37,276 bases of DNA. It comes from Zygnema cylindricum. Lineage: Eukaryota > Streptophyta > Zygnematophyceae > Zygnematales > Zygnemataceae. The DNA is taken from the NCBI GenBank assembly GCA_037447655.1, contig JBBHKE010001713.1:60836-98111 (forward strand). The letters are read 5' to 3'. Position numbers and translations under genes: made by a program. Below, piece after piece: positions 8,301-18,958 of the stretch. How positions within the stretch are numbered: position 1 is the stretch's first letter; the number at the start of each line of letters is the position of its first letter. The notes beneath the pieces are model-generated. The model searched no databases and had not been told where the DNA came from. It saw only the letters and a program-made list of their open reading frames with translations.

Positions 8301-11300
8301 CAGTTGAGTCAACCAGATCCAGAAGTTAAAGAGTTAACTTTGGAGGGCAAATTAATGAGTGGAAAAGTTAGGATAGCTGAATTTATTATGATTCTAACTA
8401 CACTGCATAGTTTAAAGAATCCTTCTGATGAAATTCTCAACAACAGACCTATGTTAGGACAGTTAAGTAATGATGACACCAGACACAGTTTGATTAGATT
8501 CGAGTCACTAGTGGAAGGAAAACCGTTGAAAGTAATGGTTGATTCAGGTGCCACACATAATTTTATTTCACATAAGTTTGTAGAGGAAAATAAAATTCCT
8601 ACTGTCATAAGGGAAAAACCTTTACATGTTCAAGTGGCAAATGGTAATAAGTCTACATTAGACTTACAAACTGACACAATTGAAGTGGAAATTCAAGGTC
8701 ATAAAATGAAAGTTGTGTGTGAAATAATGAATTTAGGAAGTGAGGAACTAATTCTGGGAAAGCCTTGGTTAACAGAACATAATCCTCAAATTAATTGGGA
8801 AATTAACACCTTAAAAGTGAAGTCTGAAAACGGTTGGAAAGTTTTGCAAGCATTATCTCCTAAGAAATTGCATAGGAATCATATAAACAATATAACCAGA
8901 TTAGGAGTGGAAGGTTTAATATCTGCTAAACAATTTAAAAAGCACTTAAAAGATAAAACAAATCATGCTTTCTTGTTGTTAGTAACTGAGGCAGTTACTG
9001 ATGAAAGAGGGGGAGAAAACAATAACATTGATGTCATCCCTAAATCAGACACCACTAAAACTTTTGAAAAACTAAAATATGATTTTGTAACTGACATTAA
9101 TACATCTGATGTTGCTGTTAGAGATTTGATTTTTGAATTTCAAGATGTTTTTCCTAATGATTTACCCTCAGGAAGGCCACCTTCCCGAGATGTAGAACAT
9201 GTTATTAACCTTGAACCTGGATGTAATCCTCCTGTCACAGGAATTTATAAGCACAGTTTCTTTGAGCAAGAGGAGTTAAAGAAACAGATCAAAGAACTCT
9301 TAGAGAAAGGACATATTCAGCCCAGCAAATCACCGTATGGAGCACCAGTTCTTTTTGTCAAAAAAAAGGACGGAACGTTGAGAATGTGTGTCGATTATCG
9401 TAGTCTGAACAAGATTACGGTGAAGGATAAGTATCCGTTACCTTTAATTTCTGATTTGATAGATCGTTTAAAAGGTGCTAAAGTATTTTCATTGATTGAC
9501 CTGCGTAGTGGCTTTAATCAGGTGCCAATCAGAATTGGGGATGTTGATAAAACTGCTTTCAGGACTAGGGTGGGTCATTTTGAATGGATAGTAATGCCAT
9601 TCGGTTTAACGAATGCACCGCCTACTTACCAAAGATTAATGAACCAAACTTTTTCTGATTACATAGATGAGTTCGTTCAGGTGTTTATTGATGATATTCT
9701 AATTTACAGTGAATCTAGAGAACAACATGTAATTCATTTAAGAAAAGTGTTAGAAAGGTTAAAAGAAAGAAAATTATACGGAAAATTGTCAAAATCCAGC
9801 TTTCTTAAAAGTGAACAATTATTTTTGAGACATATAGTTAGTGGGGAAGGTGTTAAAACAGATCCATCCAAAATCACTGCAATCCAAAGTTGGAAGCAAC
9901 CTACTAATGTCACGGAAGTTAGATCATTTTTGGGATTGGCCACTTACTACAGGAAATTTATAAAGAACTTCAGTATGATCGCTGCACCTTTGACGGATTT
10001 GCTTCGGGAAAAGGAGATGATTGCGTGGGGAGCTGATCAAGAGAGAGCATTCGAGGAACTAAAAGGGAAGTTGACCTCTGCTCCTACACTAGTGTATCCT
10101 GACCCTGCTGGGGAATTTGAAGTTCTGATTACTACAGATGCATCTGACAAAGGTCTAGGTGCAGTCATAAGTCAAAAAGTCGGCAAACACTTTCATCCTA
10201 TTGCTTTTGAGTCCAGAAAATTCAATGATGCTGAAAAGAACTATACAGCACAAGAAAAAGAATTACTTGCAATTGTACATGCATTGGTGAAATGGCGATG
10301 TTATTTGCATAATAAAGAATTTACAGTTCACTGTGATAATAAAGCCCTTTCTTATTTGCAGAGATTAAGTGATGCACAGATTATGACTGGCAGACAGGTT
10401 AGGTGGATGCAAAAATTAGCATATTTCAAATTTAATGTCAAACATATTCCTGGGAAGACAAATGTAGTTGCAGATCCTTTAAGTAGATGTTTTGAAATAA
10501 GTGTTATGGTTTAGGATGAATTGTTTTTAGATACTGTTAGAAATGGTTATGATAAAGATCCTTATTTTGCTGTGATTTGCAAAAATATTTCGGGAGGAAA
10601 TTCTGACCCATTGAATGAGAGGCATGTCAAAAACTTTAGACTAGAGGCTGGTTTACTGTATTTGCAAATTGGGGATAGATTATGCATTCCTGAAGTCGGA
10701 GACTTAAGAAAACAAATTTTACGGGAAGCTCATGAGCATTTAGGACATCTAGGTCGAGATAAAACCCTTAGTCGGTTGCAAAGTAGATTGTTTTGGCCTG
10801 GGATGGCAAAAGAGGTGTCAAAACACGTAGAAAGTTGTGTCCCTTGCCAACAGAGTAAACCTAGTACCCAAAAACCTAAAGGTCTCTTAAAACCTTTGGA
10901 TATTCCCGAAAGACCGTGGGAATCTGTCAGTATGGATTTTATTGTTAGGTTGCCTGCTACATCTAAAAGGAATGACAGCATCATGGTCGTAGTCGATAGG
11001 TTCAGTAAAATGGCAATATTTATCCCTTGCAAAACTACTCATTCAGTTGTAGATATTTCAAAGTTATATTTTGACAATGTGGTCAGACATCATGGAGTTC
11101 CCTTGTCTATAGTCAGTGATAGGGATTCTAAATTTACATCTGCATTTTGGAAAGAATTGCAGCAAAATTGAGGTACTGAATTAAAAATGAGTACCTCTTA
11201 CCATCCTCAGACAGATGGACAAACAGAAAGGATGAATCGTACACTGGAAGAAATGCTTAGGACTATTTGCAGTGGAGTTCAAAACACATGGGAATCCAAA

Positions 11301-11990
11301 CTGCCATTAATGGAATTTGCATACAATTCATGTAAACATGCTAGTACAGGATTCTCACCATTTGAAGTTGCATACGGATACCAACCGAGAGAAGCATTAG
11401 ACTTAATAACAGGGATCACACAAGAGAATAGGGGTTCAGGAACGGAATTTTGGGAATATATTCAAACAGTTTGGAGAACTGTCCGTGATGCATTAGTAGA
11501 GCCACAAAGGAGGCAAGAATTAAATGCTAACCGCAAACGGGGTGATTGGGTGTTACGCACAGGTGACAAGGTTTGGCTTTCTACAACTCATTACAGGTGC
11601 AAGATCGACGGACAATCGGATCCTACGGGGAAATTTGCTCCTAAGTTCATTGGACCATTTACTGTAATCGAGATGATATCGTCAGTTGCTGCCAAATTGC
11701 ACTTTCCGGCGTCAACAAAAATTCATCCAGTGATACACATTAGCCAATTGAAACCAGCGAATCTTCGACCAACCGAAGGAGAATTGGAATTGGATCCCTC
11801 AGTAATTATAGAACCTGAAGTACACAGATGGGTAATAGATTGGGTTGGTCAACGGTTCAAGGTCGGAGATACTATATTCTGGCAAGTGCATTATCTAGGG
11901 AGGCCTGAGGATGAGTTGACTCTAGAGGATAAAAATTCTGAATTTTTACAGAGGTATTGGAGAGAAAATAATATAGAGGTCCCGTCTTGA
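8277..11990 (+). CDS. pol: Pol: protease, RT, RNase H, integrase, chromodomain-like tail (two in-frame stops)
   Basis: Pol-frame extension after the -1 shift, about 1,237 codons; all segments share one frame. Protease: VDSGATHNF at 8547-8573 (catalytic Asp-Ser-Gly). [13 protein letters not shown], then FIDDILIYS with the YXDD-type FIDD near 9684. RNase [12 protein letters not shown] near 10135 and a [11 protein letters not shown] end. Integrase: HHCC zinc binding (HEHLGH...CVPCQQ, 10731-10852), then the D,D-35-E core in [12 protein letters not shown] and GQTER. The tail (about 11820-11960) has a degenerate chromodomain pattern, HRWVIDW...[19 protein letters not shown] at 10512-10514 cuts between RNase H and integrase; TGA at 11169-11171 cuts integrase before its catalytic Glu. 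Reading from this copy would stop at RNase H unless the stops are suppressed. Confidence 0.93.
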
Positions 11991-12026
11991 GAATTAAAAA
12001 TGTTTTAACTGAGGGTAGTTAAAAAT

Positions 12027-12039
12027 AAGGAGGGGATGA
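12027..12039 (+). promoter_or_regulatory. Polypurine tract
   Basis: AAGGAGGGGATGA abuts the 3' LTR. The purine run primes plus-strand DNA synthesis in LTR elements, and its position directly upstream of the LTR is diagnostic. Confidence 0.88.
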
Positions 12040-13008
12040 TGTAATAGTAATAGCGGATCGAACTAATTTATAAAAGGGTATTTAGGAGTTATGATTATAG
12101 ATTATTAAATTTGATAGACGTTCGCGAAAGAATCACGCGATTTGGAGTTATATTTCAAAAGTTATAGCTATGGGTGCACTTAGGTGGCAGTGTGGGGTCT
12201 AAATAACAGGTGGGTATCATTGAAACGGGTTAAGGGTCAAAATTAGTACCGAAATTTCGCGTGAACGTTTCATAAAGTTCTAATGAAACGTTCAGTATGC
12301 ATGGTACTTCGTTTCGTACAATTTTTAGTACGAAACGTCACTTTCACTTAAGGGAATTTCGTAGGAAGTTTCACGTGCGAAATTTGTGACGCATGATCGT
12401 GCGAAGTCGCGTTTCGTTTGGCGCGCGCTTTTGCACGTAAATGTTACGTAGTGAAACGTAGCGTTTGATTGGTTAATAAAGTGCTAAGTAGTTAGTAAGA
12501 GATTTCGCACGTTTTTGCATTGGTCAGTCCGAGTCCTTGCTGATCAATGATTGGCCCAGGTAAAAGCCTGTTAAAACGGAGCTTTGACTCTGGCCTGGCG
12601 AGTCCAGGGCGATGATGGATAAATGGAGAAGTGTAAGAGGAGAGTAGACATCTTTTCCTTTGGGAAAGTTTGTGGAAATTCCGGCTGATCTTGGTCCTGA
12701 GCGATTAATACCAAATTGGAGAAAATGCATTTTGCATTGAAATCTCTTACTAACTAAATAGTGTTTTAGTAGATAAGAGATAGAATTATTAAGAGTGGAG
12801 AGTAGTGGAAAATACTTTAATAAGAAGGGTTGAGCCACGAGGGCAAGAGACCAAGCTAATGTTATGTGGACAGAAGCTTCTTCTAATTTAAAGTTTATCC
12901 TTATGTGAGTGTTGTCAAATGTGGATGTGTGTTTTCCAATGTGTGGAATGTGTGGTTGGAATTGTTTGTAGTAATGGGATTTTCTGAGAGGTAGGAGATC
13001 CTGTTACA
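12040..13008 (+). repeat. 3' LTR (969 bp)
   Basis: Same length and, by eye, the same sequence as the 5' LTR except T at 12045 in place of C at 5232. It ends CTGTTACA, followed by GATAG (13009-13013), the probable target-site duplication partner of GAGAG at 5222-5226. Confidence 0.97.
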
Positions 13009-14682
13009 GATAGGAAGGTTTTTAATTCGTAGGTTATAGATTCTGTAACGTAGGGCATAGGATTTCGGCCTCCTATTGGCTGAATCCCAACTAGACGTAA
13101 ATACTTACATATTAAGCTATACCCTGATTGGCTTGTTTTCGCTAGGCGTAGTTTTTGTTATTTAGTTTATTTTAGATCATTTCCTGAACACAATTTTCAA
13201 GTGCGGAATTATTTATTTTCAGTATTGAGGATTTTTCTGCAGCCATATTTTTATTTGTAAAATTGTCAAAACAGCTTAGAGACGATTTTCTGCCTTTGCG
13301 TGAAACGTCTAGTTTTCTATTACATTATCAATATCTTGTAAAGCGTTGCATATTAATCTATACGGCTTCGGCCAAGACCTACACGGTTTCCCTTCACTTC
13401 TCTCGTCCTTTTGAGTGGATTTTGACCGCGTTCTCACGACACAAACTTCTTTCCCCGGCTGTGGCTAAACTTTAATCAGTGTGGAAGTTGCATGTTGGGA
13501 TTATTGATTTGTTGTTTTTATTTCTTGTGATTGTGTATTTATTTCTATTTGGATTTTGCGCATCTTTTGAGTTTGGTTATCTCAAACCTCATAAGTGTCG
13601 GGCATATTGTCATTTTCAGTTTTTATTTATCTTTCTCAGTTGTTTATGTTTTGATTCATTTTATTTAAGTAGTAATTCAGATTATTCTCGATAAAGATAA
13701 CTCCTGCAAGGGATATAAAAAGACCATGGGGCCTAGTGGTCATCCATCGGCTTAGTATTCGTGCACTTGAAAATTGTCTCTTTTCTTTTCTCGCTTGTTT
13801 GTTTTATTTCAATTTCGGTTTTTTTTTTTTTTTAAAGAAAAAATAAATAAAAATATTTTTAAAAAATCAATTATATATAAATAGATATATTTCTACAAAA
13901 ATCTATAACTAGCTTTACATTTATAATAACCATTTGCTTGTTGGATGACGTTTTTATCTTATAGGCCAATTTTTGGCCAACAATATACTACACTAACTTA
14001 GGTATTTGGTTTTTGTTTCCTTTGTTTCCTTTGTTATCTATAAGGGCCATCCTTTGTTCACATTGAGACATACTTCACTAAAAAGTGGAGTTAGTGGAGC
14101 GGATCCGTTTTTGGGAGCTCTGCAAAACTTCGGTTGTAGCGAACAACCGCGGTTCACCCTTGGCAATCACCAGATGGCTAAGAGTGTTATGTAAGCATCC
14201 CGATGCCTTGCGGGTATACGCGCGTGCTAAGGTAGTCGGTTGATCGTATAGAGGGATCGTGTTTGGAGTGGATTAGTGTTAATCCACTTGTATTGAGCAT
14301 TGCATTTGTCCAGCTTTCCTTGCTTGCTATCTCGCTTTGAGTGGCTTTGGCTGAGTTTGCTTTGCCCAGTGTGAGATTTCTTCCATAGATATTGCCGTTG
14401 GAGGCATTGGTTAGCTCCTTTGTGGAATGTGCCGCTTTAGATCTGCACTTGAGAGTGCTTGGATAGTAAGTTATTTGCCTTTATTGACCTGGCCCTTCGG
14501 CCTTGTCCCCTTGTTTGCAGGGTAGAAGGTTTTGGTAATTCGGCTTCCTAATAGATATGGCCATCGAGGCCTTAAAAGAGATTGATTGGCTGATTGGACG
14601 AGTGAGTGGTGTGGTCTGGCATTTAAAGCACCTCGTATAGATCGATTTTGTTATACGATTGTCATTTGGTTTTATCATTTTT
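13009..14682. other. Unassigned DNA downstream of the gypsy element
   Basis: No recognisable protein. There are two inverted-CCAAT-like ATTGGC motifs (13074-13079 and 13127-13132), a poly-T/A-rich block (13817-13880) and GC-richer sequence from 14090. The last part could be leader or LTR remnant of the retroelement whose Gag follows, but I found no matching LTR or primer site. Confidence 0.5.
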
Positions 14683-15041
14683 ATGCCCACCGATTGGGAT
14701 AATCTCGATTATCCTTTCGGCACCACCCGATCGTCGGCCTTGTTTAGGCCCACAGAATCAGGACCATCAGATTTACCTAGTCTTTTGGATCATCCTTTCT
14801 CGAATATCTCAGGTCAAATTTCCCCTTCGGTTCGATCTTCTCTCACCTCATTATTTTCGTTATCATCAGTTTCTTCCACATTTTTCGAGGAAGAATCTGA
14901 CCACGATTCCCTTGACGGGTTGGATTCCAATTTATTATATTTTTGGTTTCCACAAATTACAAATTCATTATTATCCCGAATCATTCCATTATTATGGCTT
15001 CCACATCCGAGGGAGGGGGTCGCCTTCATTTCTGTTTTTGA
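14683..15041 (+). pseudogene. Possible N-terminal or upstream frame of the second retroelement
   Basis: An ATG-initiated open stretch of about 120 codons, rich in Ser, Asp and Pro (MPTDWDNLDYPFGTT..., then EEESDHDSLDGLD). It lies in a different frame just before the Gag-like sequence. It may be an upstream part of the same Gag joined by a frameshift, or chance. I do not recognise the protein. Confidence 0.25.
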
Positions 15042-15950
15042 GGAATGAAGGACAACATGACTTTATCGCACTTTCAGATGCTATTTGATACCGAAATGCG
15101 TGATCTTGCATTTCAATACCAAGATCGCTTTGACCTACGGGTTGCTTTCTCTTTGTTAGGTCGTTACCTTCGTGGTTCAGCCCTTACTCTTTATTCCCAC
15201 AAGTATGATTCTGTACTTGCGATGAAAGAGTTTTCTCTGGCCTTCGCTGGGAGTCCTGCTATTATAGGACAACCAGAAAGTCCTTACCAACCGGCTATCG
15301 TGGAAGTCCTCAATCTCAACGGCGATGTTATTACAGCAGTAGTTGCGGAAATACTGCAACAGTTTGCTATAGCCGCACGTGCTGGAATCCCAGCACGACC
15401 AGCGATGACGATCCCTATACTGGATCCGCTCTCTGTCATGTTTGAAATGTTGCAAGCGGAATACCGTATACAAAACCCTGACCAAGTTCGTGAGTTAATG
15501 AACTGCGAACTGAAGTCAGGAGATACCGCCCTTGCCATGCGTGCTCGTATGGAAGCTCTTCGTGAAGCATTGCTGGACTTAATGTCGGATGTTGAAGCTT
15601 TCCAAAAATTTGTAGGACAGTTTTTGAGACAGTCTAAGAAATTTATTGAAAGTCACTTGACTCAAACATACGGCTTGAAGTTCATTTTTGACCAAGCCGC
15701 CCGGCATGCCGTGGAATACGAAACGCAAAATTGTTGGTGGGAAGCCCATGACCGTCCTAAAGCAGTCCCGAAAGAACCGATTGTTCCACCATGGAACAAT
15801 CCTCGTCCTAACAACCGGCCTGCTAAAGTCCCGGCTATGGGAACCCCACCTGTTGCTCCCGGAAACCGATTATGTTTTCGATGTGGGAAGACGGGGCATG
15901 ATGCCTGAATGTGTCTAGACAAAACTGTTACCTGTACATATTGCAAGCAA
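14994..15950 (+). pseudogene. Degenerate retrotransposon Gag with one zinc knuckle
   Basis: The frame starts at ATG 14994 (MASTSEGG...), is broken by TGA at 15039-15041, then runs open for 287 codons from 15045. It encodes a helical Gag-type capsid region (...LSHFQMLFDTEMRDLAFQYQ..., MFEMLQAEYRIQNPDQ). It ends in a Pro/Asn-rich linker and a zinc knuckle CFRCGKTGHDA-stop-MC. The TGA at 15906-15908 replaces one residue of the CX2CX4HX4C motif, so spacing is conserved if the stop counts as one residue. A second knuckle starts (CTYCKQ) but is cut off at about 15950, where the inverted LINE fragment begins. The element's pol is absent here. The composition is clearly different from the intact gypsy Gag upstream. 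Confidence 0.75.
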
Positions 15951-17886
15951 ACATCTTGAGGAGACCTAATAACACACTTCGACAGTTGGACTGAAAGGTT
16001 GAGTTCGGCTAAACGTTCCTTGAAAAATCATATGCCAACACGACTTGTTCTCTGGGCACAATAATGTGCGTATCATTTGCAACCAAAGGGAAAAGGCAAG
16101 AAGGGAAGGCGGCTACGGGGGCACGAAGGGCCCGCTAATAGGCGAGGGAGAACAAAGGTCTGCCGAGAGGGTCGCCTTGGCGAGTGCTAGTAGCAGAGGA
16201 GAGAGGAATGAGATCACCACCGACCGAGAAGGAAAGGTTCTTGTCAAAGAATAGAAAGCCCTCACAAAGGGGAATAATTGGACAATCGGAGATGGAGGCA
16301 CCATAAACTCTAAAAAAACCACGCTCCGATCCACCGTTTCAAATGCATTGGAAACGTCGACCTGAAGGACCAGCCAATCCGGATGTACATCCAACAAAGC
16401 CCGAATCCCGTGGACCACGGCCTCACACCCCCTCTCGTGGCAAATCCAAACTGATGAGAAGAGAAATAATCATGGAATGCTGGTTGGAGCTAGAGACATA
16501 TCGCACGAGCCACCAATCTATATAAAACCTCTCCCACGGCAGTAGGGCGGATCCCACCAATAGGTTTGGCGACTGCCACAAGGCGAGACGCCGTGAGAAG
16601 ATCAAAAATACGAGGGGGAACATCCCCACTAGCAATAAGAGAACATACTAAAAAAAACACATAGAACCCCCGAGCACCCGATTCAGGGGGCAAAACATCG
16701 CAAAACAACTCATACACTATGCCCGAAGGGCCCCCTACTGAAAGGTAAGGAGAAGAGCTAAGATCCTTAATGAAAACCTCCCGATCTAAATTAAAACTCT
16801 CAGAAGGCTCAAATTCGTGGATGGAAGTGTTGTCCATAGCCTATTTCAGCCATGGATTACTGTTAGAAGCACCACGGACTACCCCTCAAACAGTTGTGTT
16901 TCACACAGCACAGATTACTCCACAATACACAAAATCTCCTCAAACTGCACCAATAAGCATTATACTGTAGACACTGTAATATCCAAATGTTACAACTAAA
17001 TCCACCAAGGAATCTAGAAGACATGAGCTCCAGAGTTTCACAAAAACAGCTGACACCTTCAAAAACTAACCACTTAGACGACTCACATAATCTTACAGAG
17101 ATACCTGAATATAATGAAACTTCACACATATATATTTTCTGTATCTTAGAATAACTCCACGAAGTTTCACATGAAAGCACCAAACAGAGTGATCACACCA
17201 ACAGGTCAAAGATGCAGAAAATAGTCTGCCATTGCTTTGATAATACTTAACTGCGATACATAAAATAATCTAAGTCCTGCAAGTTATACTCACAGAGTTC
17301 ACTACTGAATGTACGAAGGCATACCAGCCGTACTCTATCCACTCTAATAAACTAATTATCCAAAAGGACAAACTTCTGTTGTACAGACTATTTTCATCGA
17401 CATCTCCGCAGTCTTCGTATGTAAGAAACCAAGCTACCGCTAAGCAACTACTAAGCTACCAATACCGTACAATCATCATTACTCGAAATCTATCATATTC
17501 ATATTATCCGTAGCCGCGCTAGCTGCGCTGTCCGTACGGATCATAAAAATAGCCGCAGCTGCGTTGACTTAACTGCGTCGCAGCTCCGCCGTACCAGCGG
17601 CGCATATTTCAATATTTCGTTTATTCCATATCGGATCGCTTCGCGATCCGCCATCCATTTGTTAGTGCCTGTTCACGCCACTTTAATTATATCCGTACGT
17701 TCGCTCCCCTAATCCGTGAATCTATTCGAGTCTCCATATTAAATCCACTTAGCAGTTACGCACAAAAAATGTCTCGTACGCACGAAACTAACTTTTAAAA
17801 ACAATAGGAAGGGGGGTAAGGTGTAGGGGGGTGGAGAGCTCGAAGGACCTCAATAGTGGAAGAAGATCCAGGGGCAGGGGTGAATC
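15951..17886 (-). pseudogene. Minus-strand non-LTR reverse transcriptase fragment, split by an insertion
   Basis: Reading leftward, the fragment starts at 17886 and matches the plus-strand copy from about 19148 to 20115. It covers the N-terminal linker, SIHEFEPSESFNLDREVF, PSGIVYEL, the RT core QVDVSNAFETVD, and the ANDTHII motif that stands for VADD. It has a stop in the RT fingers (about 16487) and frameshifts near 16420 and after. Protein identity to the plus copy is roughly four fifths by eye. A 979-bp element (16828-17806) is inserted in it. The fragment lacks both ends of the element, including the 3' end, which argues for rearrangement and not ordinary target-primed insertion. Confidence 0.85.
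16828..17806. mobile_element. Solo LTR-like insertion (979 bp) inside the LINE fragment
   Basis: The insertion starts TGTTGTCC, ends AAAACAATA and is flanked by GGAAG on both sides (16823-16827 and 17807-17811). The homologous plus-strand copy gives the empty site: its reverse complement reads GGATGGAAGGGGG without a break, with GGAAG only once. No protein-coding region is present. TG start, nearly complementary ends (TGTTG/CAATA), size and a 5-bp duplication fit a solo LTR formed by LTR-LTR recombination. The ending TA in place of CA is the one imperfect feature. Superfamily and orientation are unknown. Confidence 0.75.
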
Positions 17887-17890
17887 TTCT

Positions 17891-18240
17891 TACACTACGC
17901 GACAGAACATCCTCCCGGTAACCATGTACCTCCGGATCTAGCCTATTTCGTCTTTTCCTCCTACACTACGCGACAGAACATCCTCCCGATAGGCATGTAC
18001 CTTTAGATCTGGCCTATTTTGTCTTTTCCTCCCTCACTACGTGACAGAACATCCTCTCGATAACCATGTACCTCCGGATCTGGCCTATTTCGTCTTTTCC
18101 TCCTACACTACGCGACAGAACATCCTCTCGGTAACCATGTACCTCCGGATCTGGCCTATTTTTCGTCTTTTCCTCCTACATTACGCGACAACGTGACAGA
18201 ACATCCCCCCGGTAACCATGTACCTCCGGATCTAGCCTGC
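17891..18240. repeat. Five-copy 71-bp tandem repeat
   Basis: Units begin TACACTACGCGACAGAACAT and end TTTTCCTCC, starting at 17891, 17962, 18033, 18104 and 18177. The first three spacings are exactly 71 bp and the last is 73. Copies differ by a few substitutions. The last copy has an internal CGACAACGTGACAG duplication and then breaks into unique GC-rich sequence with a NotI site. It lies between the two inverted LINE copies, only a few bases from the minus one, so it may be part of a LINE 5' region. Confidence 0.92.
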
Positions 18241-18958
18241 GGCCGCTGCCAACAGCACGCACATTGGCGAAGCCACACAGGTGTGACCCCCCTAAGTCAT
18301 CACTAGCTCCCCCTATGTCATCACTAGCTCCCTTGCTCTGCCTGTGAATCGCTTGATTCTCCATCCCCCCGTATAGCGAGTTCCAAAAATCATACGCACA
18401 AACGTGCACACAATTACCAAATAAAATATATAAAACAAACAATATTCTTTCCCTCCCCCAATTGACCCCACTTATACACACCAAAACCGATTTTAACCTC
18501 TCCTTACACTTCCCCCTCCCCCTCCTCCCCGCGTTTTTTTCCGGATCAAACTTTATACATTCCCCCTACTTTCTCTTCCTTCACCCTCCCATTTCCATAT
18601 TTCTTGACTTATTAACCATGTTCAGTTCTTATCCCTTCCCCCCCTTCCACCCAAACCTCGAAACCTCAGGGCGTTGAATGTCCTGTGTTAAACTTTTTAC
18701 TGCCATTTCCCTTATACACGGAGTTGTCGACATTGATAACCCTGGGTTCCTTTGTCATCACCTCTCATCATTGCCACACTCGTCCACCCACAATGAGGAT
18801 GAATTTCGTACGGAAAGATGTTTTGGGAGCACGATTTAGCCCCTCGCTGATTGCATAATCAGATTACGGCCTTTTCGTGATTTCCCAAACCCCATTGCTC
18901 CTTGGCTTTATAGCTTCGTGTAGTCCTTCCGTGTCAGGGGGAGGGGGCTAGAGAAAAT
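18241..18958. other. Spacer upstream of the plus-strand LINE relic
   Basis: Contains a short direct repeat, ATGTCATCACTAGCTCCC-like, at about 18293-18331, and C-rich sequence around 18500-18660. No protein is recognised. It may be the 5' untranslated region of the LINE that follows. Confidence 0.45.

Larger units (their letters stand above)
5227..13008 (+). mobile_element. Full-length Ty3/gypsy LTR retrotransposon, chromovirus-like
   Basis: A 7,782-bp element in this order: 5' LTR (5227-6195), primer-binding site, 760-bp leader, gag, -1 frameshift site, pol (protease, RT, RNase H, integrase, chromodomain-like tail), polypurine tract, 3' LTR (12040-13008). RT before integrase places it in Ty3/gypsy (Metaviridae). 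The LTRs are both 969 bp and, read side by side, differ at one position (C at 5232, T at 12045), so insertion was recent. LTRs begin TG and end CA. Two in-frame stops in pol mean this copy probably cannot mobilise itself without suppression or help from another copy. Confidence 0.97.

Noticed and set aside
13733-13775. GGCCTAGTGGTCA, resembling a tRNA A-box
   Set aside because: No B-box or cloverleaf can be drawn; not a tRNA or SINE.
15039-15959. Three in-frame TGA codons suggesting UGA recoding
   Set aside because: The third TGA (15957) belongs to the inverted LINE fragment, not Gag, and the host genes use standard codons with TGA and TAA as stops.
17891-18240. Regular repeat that could be mistaken for a CRISPR array
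   Set aside because: Units are contiguous without unique spacers, and the genome is eukaryotic.
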